Shown here piece after piece: positions 58,787 to 64,000 of a stretch of 64,000 nucleotides of DNA. Source of the stretch: Tsuneonella litorea (GTDB taxonomy: Bacteria > Pseudomonadota > Alphaproteobacteria > Sphingomonadales > Sphingomonadaceae); assembly GCF_025154015.1 (NCBI RefSeq), contig NZ_JAOAMV010000003.1, positions 62,001 to 126,000 of the forward strand, written 5' to 3'. Every line of letters begins with the position of its first letter. The first letter of the stretch is position 1. The position numbers and the translations under genes are program-made. The notes below the pieces were generated by a model. The model saw only the letters and a program-made list of their open reading frames with translations. It was not told where the DNA came from and did no database searches.

Positions 58787-59433
58787 GGCATCGTCGCGTC
58801 GAGATCGACGATCCGCGCGCCGTTGAACTTCAACAAAGGAACGGTCTCGACCTTGCGTTCGATCAGTGCACGCACGTGGTCGGGCTTGCGCGCCATCACG
58901 GTGTCGACGTCGACATTGAGCCGGATCACGAGCGTGGGCACCCATATCGCCATCCCGGCATAGAGCGCCCGCTCGCGCTGCTGCATTTCCGCGATCGACG
59001 GATTGGGCGCTCGGGCGGCCATGATCGGGCCGTCGTGAAGGCCCGGCACCTCGAGCTGCGGATAGCGGTCGGTGACGATGGTCACGCCATTTCGCCGCTT
59101 CTCGAGCAGCGCATCGAACCGCGCCCGCCGCTTGCGCGAGCGGCGCATCGCGTAGCGCGCGGCGAGGATGCCGGGGATCGTGTCCTCGGGGTCGCGCAGC
59201 CGATCGGCGATGCCTTCCAGAAAACGCTGGAGCGGAGCACCGACGAGCGGCCAGCGCCCGATGGCCCTGCCCTGTTCGCCCGATCCCAGTCCGAGATAGC
59301 CCATCTCGGCAGGGCGGTCCCTGGCAACGTGCTCCAGGATGTCGGCGGCGAGCGTCGACTTGCCCGATCCGTCGCTGCCGACCACCGCGATCAGCGGGGC
59401 GAGCGTCTCTTCCAAGGGCAGTCTGCCCGCCAT
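58726..59433 (-). CDS. Thymidylate-kinase-like P-loop protein
   Basis: A 235-residue P-loop NTPase. Walker A is VVGSDGSGKSTLAAD near residue 17; VTIVTDRYP matches the DR(Y/F) motif of thymidylate kinases, and the C-terminal LIERKVETVPLLKFNGA replaces the usual LID. True tmk is typically about 210 aa and usually elsewhere with holB, so this is likely a paralogue acting on another substrate, perhaps a sugar-phosphate or lipid precursor in the same cluster. ATG 59433 lies 5 nt after the ICMT-family gene stop on the same strand, so the two are coupled. Confidence 0.7.
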   Translation of the reverse strand: MAGRLPLEETLAPLIAVVGSDGSGKSTLAADILEHVARDRPAEMGYLGLGSGEQGRAIGRWPLVGAPLQRFLEGIADRLRDPEDTIPGILAARYAMRRSRKRRARFDALLEKRRNGVTIVTDRYPQLEVPGLHDGPIMAARAPNPSIAEMQQRERALYAGMAIWVPTLVIRLNVDVDTVMARKPDHVRALIERKVETVPLLKFNGARIVDLDATMPYDEELSLALAAVDEALASA

Positions 59434-59438
59434 GAAGC

Positions 59439-60170
59439 TCAGCTCAGTTCCTTGAAGAACCCGATCATCTTGAGCCCGCCGATGATGAACCGGATCACCA
59501 CCAGCGCGCCGTAGGCCAGGACCCACGGGCCGGTCAGTGCTTCGAGGTCGAAACCGGTACGCGCCCACCAGGTGAGGAACACGCCGGTCGCCAGCAGGAA
59601 AAGCTTGTTCTGTTCGCGCCAGATCATGCGCTTCCACCAGAAGGGGTATTTCGGGCTGACCCAGCCGTGCAGCCGCGGAAGCAGCGAGGGAACGTCCTTC
59701 GCCCATTCGGCGTGGGGAGCGCCGAACTTCTCGCGCAGGAACTCCTCCTCGTAGGTCGAGATCCGTTCGTAGACGAGAACCGCGATCAGGAACACGAGCG
59801 CGCCGAACACCCAGCTGCCCGACAGCATCGCGAGGCCCGTGAAGTTGACGATGCGACCGACGTAGAGCGGGTTGCGCACGAGGCTGTAGGGGCCGGTCGT
59901 GTTGAGCTCGCTCGCCTCGGCGGCGACCTTGGCGCGGCCCGAGGTGCCGAGCGCGGCCCAGCCGCTGGTGAACACCCGGATCAGCGCGCCGGCGCTGGCG
60001 ACGGCCAGCGAAATCCAGAACCACGCGCGGTCGCCCGCATCGCTTGCAAACGGCCCCATGTCGCGGGTCACGAAGGCGATCAGCGTCGCGATCGCGATCA
60101 CGATGTAGATGTAGGTGCCGCGAATGAAGAACAGGCGCTTGCCGCTGCCGGCGAGTTCGTGCTGGTACAT
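59439..60170 (-). CDS. Isoprenylcysteine carboxylmethyltransferase-family membrane protein
   Basis: A 243-residue membrane protein with five to six helices. It carries the SAM-dependent ICMT/PEMT membrane-methyltransferase signature: NTTGPYSLVRNPLYVGRIVNF and, after a gap, RISTYEEEFLREKFG with the Glu of the family. Bacterial members methylate lipids or unknown acceptors, so substrate is not assigned. It lies in the envelope-like group, 85 nt from the flippase gene. The start ATG 60170 gives MYQHELAGSGKRLFF. Confidence 0.75.
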   Translation of the reverse strand: MYQHELAGSGKRLFFIRGTYIYIVIAIATLIAFVTRDMGPFASDAGDRAWFWISLAVASAGALIRVFTSGWAALGTSGRAKVAAEASELNTTGPYSLVRNPLYVGRIVNFTGLAMLSGSWVFGALVFLIAVLVYERISTYEEEFLREKFGAPHAEWAKDVPSLLPRLHGWVSPKYPFWWKRMIWREQNKLFLLATGVFLTWWARTGFDLEALTGPWVLAYGALVVIRFIIGGLKMIGFFKELS

Positions 60171-60255
60171 GGGAAATCAGGTCTCGCATGGAGCGCCCGG
60201 CAAGCGGGCGGCGGGCGTGAATCCGCGCGCCCTTAGCGGGCGGGCGGGCACCGCG

Positions 60256-61821
60256 TCAATGGACCGGGGTTCCGGGGGGCACGAGCCGGAGATGGCGAGA
60301 CATCTTGCCGAGCGATGCGCGGTCATCGAGCGGCAGGGCGATGCGGAGCGACGTCCAGATCGAAGCCAGCGCGATGACAACGATCGTCGGGATGGCGATC
60401 TCGTCCGGCAGTGCGGTCGCGATCTCGGCGACGACCCCGCCGAGCACCGCCACCGCCAGCACCTTCGCGGCGACGAAGGGAAACCGGCGGTCGAACGGAT
60501 GCAGGCGCTCTGTAAAGAGAAGCTGCACCAGGGGGATGGTCGCCATCACCACGAAACCGACTGCCATCGCGAGGGTGATGCCGGTGAGCGGGTCGAGCGG
60601 CCCGATCACCTCGCGCCCGACGAGCACCGCCACGACGACCCCGAATAGGCTCGCGGTGATCTGGTGCTTGTAATGGGCGATGACCTGGAGCACCGGGAGC
60701 GAGATGCCGAGCGTCGCCTCGAACGCCCGCCCGAACACCAGGATCACGACCGCCGCCTGAGCGACGTCTGCCTGTTTCCCGAACAGGCTGAGGATCGAGT
60801 AACGCCCGCCGGCGATGACCGCGGCAAGCGGGAATGCGATCGCCACGATCACCCGCACGGCATAGCTGTAGATCGCGTTCACCTGTGCACGGTCGGTTCG
60901 CTCCGCGCTCGCAGTGAGCGGCGCCATGACATAGACGAAGGCGATGCGCACGAGCTGGACGACGCTCGACAGCTTGCGGGCGATGGTGAACAGGCCCGAT
61001 GCGCGCGCGCCGGCCGCTCCGGGCAGCAACTGGTTCAGGATGAGCGCGGGCGAATCGCTGAAAATGCGCGCGACGATGTTCGACGGGAGGATCGAAAGCC
61101 CGGCCCAGAACGTGTGCCGCGCACACTCCCCCCACCACTCGCCCCGGAACAGCAGGTCCAGCCGGTAGTACCGGCGCAGCAGCCGGATGCAGAGGGCGGC
61201 CGTGACGATCAGCGACAGGATATGCGCGACGAACAGCCCGAAAAGCCCGTACCCCGCCAGGAAAAACAGGCTGGCGAGGCCGAGCCGGATGATCTGCTCC
61301 CAGACGATCCGCAGCCGGATTTCGGCCCCGAAGACCATCCGCGCACGCAGGGCCGAGGTCGCGATCTCGACGAAGGCCCAGAGCGGCAACGTCCATACGA
61401 AAGTGCGCACGGCGGGAACGAGCAGGTGCTCGTCCTCGACCGCCACATTCAGCATGGGAGCCAGGACCGGCGCGTAGAGCCATATCAGCGCCGCGACGAC
61501 GACGCAGGGCCCCACCCCGAACAGCAGCGCGGTGCGCAGCGCCTCGGCGGCTTCCGCATCGGTCGCCGACTTGGGCACGGTGCGCTGCATGGCCGACGTC
61601 ATGCCGAGGTCGAAGACGTTCTCGATGAGGTTCACCGTCGCCCACATCACGGCGTACATCCCGTAACCGGCGAGCCCGAACATGAGGACGTAGAGCGGCT
61701 GCGCGACGATCTCGACCACCGCTCCCATCCGCGCGAGTATCGTCGAGCCCAGCCCACGCGCGACGCGGCGGCTGTCGACAGTCTCGGCGACGGTTTCGGA
61801 AGGGCTGGCGCTCTGGCTCAT
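60256..61821 (-). CDS. Polysaccharide biosynthesis flippase (MOP superfamily)
   Basis: A 521-residue protein with about twelve to fourteen membrane helices, in the Wzx/PST branch of the MOP exporter superfamily, moving lipid-linked glycans across the inner membrane. Early conserved sequence includes [30 protein letters not shown], then LDRDLLF-like [15 protein letters not shown]. No glycosyltransferases are adjacent, so the glycan is unknown. ATG 61821 ([10 protein letters not shown]) is chosen over the start at 62010, which adds a basic non-membrane stretch overlapping sdhB. It diverges from sdhB across 145 nt. Confidence 0.85.
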   Translation of the reverse strand: MSQSASPSETVAETVDSRRVARGLGSTILARMGAVVEIVAQPLYVLMFGLAGYGMYAVMWATVNLIENVFDLGMTSAMQRTVPKSATDAEAAEALRTALLFGVGPCVVVAALIWLYAPVLAPMLNVAVEDEHLLVPAVRTFVWTLPLWAFVEIATSALRARMVFGAEIRLRIVWEQIIRLGLASLFFLAGYGLFGLFVAHILSLIVTAALCIRLLRRYYRLDLLFRGEWWGECARHTFWAGLSILPSNIVARIFSDSPALILNQLLPGAAGARASGLFTIARKLSSVVQLVRIAFVYVMAPLTASAERTDRAQVNAIYSYAVRVIVAIAFPLAAVIAGGRYSILSLFGKQADVAQAAVVILVFGRAFEATLGISLPVLQVIAHYKHQITASLFGVVVAVLVGREVIGPLDPLTGITLAMAVGFVVMATIPLVQLLFTERLHPFDRRFPFVAAKVLAVAVLGGVVAEIATALPDEIAIPTIVVIALASIWTSLRIALPLDDRASLGKMSRHLRLVPPGTPVH

Positions 61822-61966
61822 TCGCAGCGCGCCCCTAGTGGCAAATCCATGGCAAGGGAAGCGCCGCCGGAGGGCCAGCGGCGGTTGCCGGCGGGCGTGG
61901 GCCCTTGCCCTCGCCCCGCGAGGCGCTAGATGGGGTGCACGTATCCGTTTCGGGACCTCGAGCGCC

Positions 61967-62749
61967 ATGGCCACTTTCACCCTTCCGAAGAACTCGAAGA
62001 TCACCGGCAAGGGCCGCCATCACACCGCGGACGGTGCGGGCCGCGTTCGCAAGTTCAAGATATACCGCTTCGACCCCGACAGCGGCGAGAACCCGCGCTA
62101 CGACACGTTCGAGATCGATCTCGACGATTGCGGGCCGATGGTCCTCGACGCGCTGATCAAGATCAAGAACGAGATCGATCCCACGCTGACCTTCCGCCGG
62201 TCGTGCCGCGAGGGCATCTGCGGCAGCTGCGCGATGAACATGGACGGCAAGAACGGCCTTGCCTGCACCACCGCGATCGAGGACCTTAAGGGCGAAGTAC
62301 GGATCACCCCGCTTCCCGCGATGGACGTGATCAAGGATCTCGTGCCCGACTTCAGCCACTTCTATGCGCAGTACGCCAGCATCCGCCCCTGGTTGCAGAC
62401 CGTGAGCCCCACCCCGAGCGGCAAGGAGCGGCTCCAGACCCCCGAGCAGCGCGAGAAGCTTGACGGCCTCTACGAGTGCATCCTGTGCGCTTGCTGCTCG
62501 ACCGCGTGCCCGAGCTACTGGTGGAACTCGGACAAGTTCCTGGGTCCGGCGATCCTGCTCCAGGCCTACCGCTGGCTCGCCGACAGCCGCGACGAGATGA
62601 CCGGCGAGCGGCTCGACGCGCTCGAGGACCCTTTCCGCCTCTATCGCTGCCACACGATCATGAACTGCGCGAACGTGTGCCCCAAGGGTCTGAGCCCGGC
62701 CAAGGCGATCGCCGAGATCAAGAAGATGGAAGCCGAACGGCACATCTGA
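61967..62749 (+). CDS. sdhB: Succinate dehydrogenase iron-sulphur subunit
   Basis: A 260-residue subunit of complex II passing electrons from SdhA to quinone. The 2Fe-2S cluster site is [22 protein letters not shown], the 4Fe-4S site [16 protein letters not shown] and the 3Fe-4S site [17 protein letters not shown]. All three clusters have their ligands. The start ATG 61967 gives [16 protein letters not shown]; the frame open to 61838 overlaps the flippase promoter region. No sdhC, sdhD or sdhA lies next to it in the window, so it is apart from the usual operon order. Confidence 0.97.
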   Translation: MATFTLPKNSKITGKGRHHTADGAGRVRKFKIYRFDPDSGENPRYDTFEIDLDDCGPMVLDALIKIKNEIDPTLTFRRSCREGICGSCAMNMDGKNGLACTTAIEDLKGEVRITPLPAMDVIKDLVPDFSHFYAQYASIRPWLQTVSPTPSGKERLQTPEQREKLDGLYECILCACCSTACPSYWWNSDKFLGPAILLQAYRWLADSRDEMTGERLDALEDPFRLYRCHTIMNCANVCPKGLSPAKAIAEIKKMEAERHI

Positions 62750-62766
62750 CGCGTGGCGCACATTTG

Positions 62767-63246
62767 ATGGCACTGCGCGACGAGGTATTCGAGCACGGTC
62801 CCGATCCGGAGAACCCGGGTTGGCGGAACTGGAACCTGAAGGACCAGACGCTGTTCAACGGGGCGGTGATGGGCAAGCTCGTCACCCGGATCGACGACGA
62901 CGGACGCAGCCGCTTGCGGATGTTTCCCGAGCGGCGGCACGAGAACCTGCAGGGCATGATTCACGGGGCGGTCACCCTGTCGCTCATCGACATTTCGCTT
63001 TTCACCACGATGCACACGATCGGGACGGGTAACGCAGGGCCGTCGGTGACGATCGAGCTCTCCACCCAGTTCGTCGGTGCTGGCGACCCGCGCCGGCCGC
63101 TCGACGCGGTGTGCCAGATCGTCCGCGAGACGGGCAGCCTGGTATTCGTGCGCGGAGAGGTCGTGCAGGAGGACGACGCGGTCGCCTCGTTCTCGGGCAT
63201 CGTGCGCAAGATGAAGCCGCGCCAGGCCCCCAAAACCCAGCCGTGA
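62767..63246 (+). CDS. PaaI-type hotdog thioesterase
   Basis: A 159-residue hotdog-fold protein of the PaaI/4HBT family, hydrolysing acyl- or aryl-CoA thioesters. Conserved parts: NLQGMIHGAVTLSLIDISLF (the family's HGG-type motif with active-site residues) and SVTIELSTQFVGAG. The exact substrate is unknown. ATG 62767 is close to a TTG at 62764 and follows sdhB by 17 nt; the gene is joined to zapE by a GTGA overlap. Confidence 0.85.
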   Translation: MALRDEVFEHGPDPENPGWRNWNLKDQTLFNGAVMGKLVTRIDDDGRSRLRMFPERRHENLQGMIHGAVTLSLIDISLFTTMHTIGTGNAGPSVTIELSTQFVGAGDPRRPLDAVCQIVRETGSLVFVRGEVVQEDDAVASFSGIVRKMKPRQAPKTQP

Positions 63247-64000
63247 GCGGCTTGTTCGCCCGATACGAACGGCTCATCGCGGCGGGGGAACTCAGGCCGG
63301 ACCCCGACCAGCGCCGTGCCGCCCAGCGACTCGCGCAGCTCGAAAGGGAGCTCGAGGCCGAGAAGCCCGGCGGGCTGTTCTCGCAGTGGTTCGCCCGCAA
63401 GGATGCGTCCCCCCGCGGGGTCTACATGTGGGGCGGCGTGGGCCGCGGCAAGTCGATGCTGATGGACCTGTTCGTCGATACGCTGGCGATCCCCGAGAAG
63501 CGCCGGGTCCACTTCCACGCCTTCATGCTCGAGGTCGACGCCATGATCCGCGAGGAGCGCGCGCGCGAGGCAGGCGACCCGATCGCCCCGGTGGCCGCGC
63601 GGATCGCGCGCGACGTGCGCTGCCTCGCGTTCGACGAGATGGTCGTCAACAATACCGCCGACGCGGCGATCATGGCCCGCCTGTTCACTGCGCTGATCGT
63701 CGACGAACGGGTGACCGTCGTCACCACCAGCAACCGGCCGCCCCGCGACCTCTACAAGGACGGCCTCAACCGCTCGCTGTTCCTGCCCTTCATCGCGCTG
63801 GTCGAGGACCGGCTCGACGTCGTTCCGCTCGACGGGCCGGTCGATTACCGGCTCGACCGGCTGGCGGGTATCGCGACCTGGCACAGCCCGATCGGCGCCG
63901 ATGCCACCGCGCAGGTGCGCGAAGCGTTCTTCCGCCTGACCGACTACGCGCCCGAAGACGCCGCCAACGTGCCGAGCGGGGAGCTCGCCCTCGGCGGCGG
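63243..64000 (+). CDS. zapE: Cell division protein ZapE (AFG1-like ATPase), 3' truncated
   Basis: Start of an AFG1/ZapE-type AAA ATPase that acts at the Z-ring. GTG at 63243 overlaps the thioesterase stop (GTGA), giving SGLFARYERLIAAGEL. Walker A is WGGVGRGKSMLMDLF, followed by the FHFH-like VHFHAFMLEVD, Walker B LAFDEMVVNNTAD and the sensor-1 TTSNRPPRDLYKDGL. About 252 codons lie in the window; the family is about 370 aa, so the gene continues past 64000. No stop is present before the edge. Confidence 0.92.
   Translation, partial: MSGLFARYERLIAAGELRPDPDQRRAAQRLAQLERELEAEKPGGLFSQWFARKDASPRGVYMWGGVGRGKSMLMDLFVDTLAIPEKRRVHFHAFMLEVDAMIREERAREAGDPIAPVAARIARDVRCLAFDEMVVNNTADAAIMARLFTALIVDERVTVVTTSNRPPRDLYKDGLNRSLFLPFIALVEDRLDVVPLDGPVDYRLDRLAGIATWHSPIGADATAQVREAFFRLTDYAPEDAANVPSGELALGG

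Overview
The window is 64 kb of dense, GC-rich chromosomal DNA from an alphaproteobacterium. Gene order and protein types (rne-amiC-mrcA-prfB, a nuo operon running on into birA-coaX-rnj-DUF1467, lexA with a GTTC-N7-GTTC operator, a DUF2336 protein, coniferyl aldehyde dehydrogenase) point to the order Sphingomonadales, probably Erythrobacteraceae or a close relative. This is an inference from sequence alone. I see no phage, transposon, CRISPR array, rRNA or tRNA; it is core chromosome with some lineage-specific islands.

Layout. 0.1-8.4 kb (+): a PpiD/SurA-type periplasmic chaperone, then a tryptophan operon (trpE, trpG, trpD, trpC) joined by 4-nt overlaps. Two foreign-looking members, a phosphodiester-glycosidase lipoprotein and a prolyl iminopeptidase, sit between trpE and trpG. 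A possible 35-codon ORF leads into moaC. 8.4-14.4 kb: lexA (+), comEC (-), gltX and gltA (+), and a small membrane protein. 14.4-21.0 kb: a four-gene minus-strand set (kinase-like protein without the phospho-acceptor His, DUF2336 protein, nucleotidyltransferase/CDP-alcohol-transferase-like fusion, Hpt-like protein without its His). It is divergent from an 876-aa membrane-anchored coiled-coil protein resembling the polarity factor TipN. The 70-nt divergent gap carries a CtrA-like site and two GANTC sites. This is my best candidate for an under-described system.

20.9-40.3 kb (-): one unbroken run of about 19 kb, nuoA to nuoN, then birA, coaX, rnj and a DUF1467 gene, nearly every junction overlapping or within a few bases. 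Three non-canonical genes are stitched into the nuo cluster by ATGA/TGATG overlaps: a lipoprotein between nuoC and nuoD, a 46-aa membrane protein between nuoE and nuoF, and a secreted protein between nuoF and nuoG. NuoC has a roughly 97-residue basic tail.

40.5-48.0 kb: a mixed region with a DUF4440-like secreted protein, coniferyl aldehyde dehydrogenase, thiolase, a lipoprotein with a clear terminator, an SH3-domain protein, a 2-hydroxyacid dehydrogenase, a YkgJ-type cysteine-cluster protein and a nitronate monooxygenase-like protein. 48.0-57.2 kb: a methyltransferase with a lipoprotein signal, prfB, peroxiredoxin, PBP1A and amidase on the minus strand, then rne (+) behind a structured leader of about 450 nt. 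57.2-61.8 kb: an envelope/glycan-like group (methyltransferase, nucleotidyltransferase, thymidylate-kinase-like protein, ICMT-family methyltransferase, polysaccharide flippase). 62.0-64.0 kb (+): sdhB, a PaaI-type thioesterase and the 5' part of zapE, which runs off the window.
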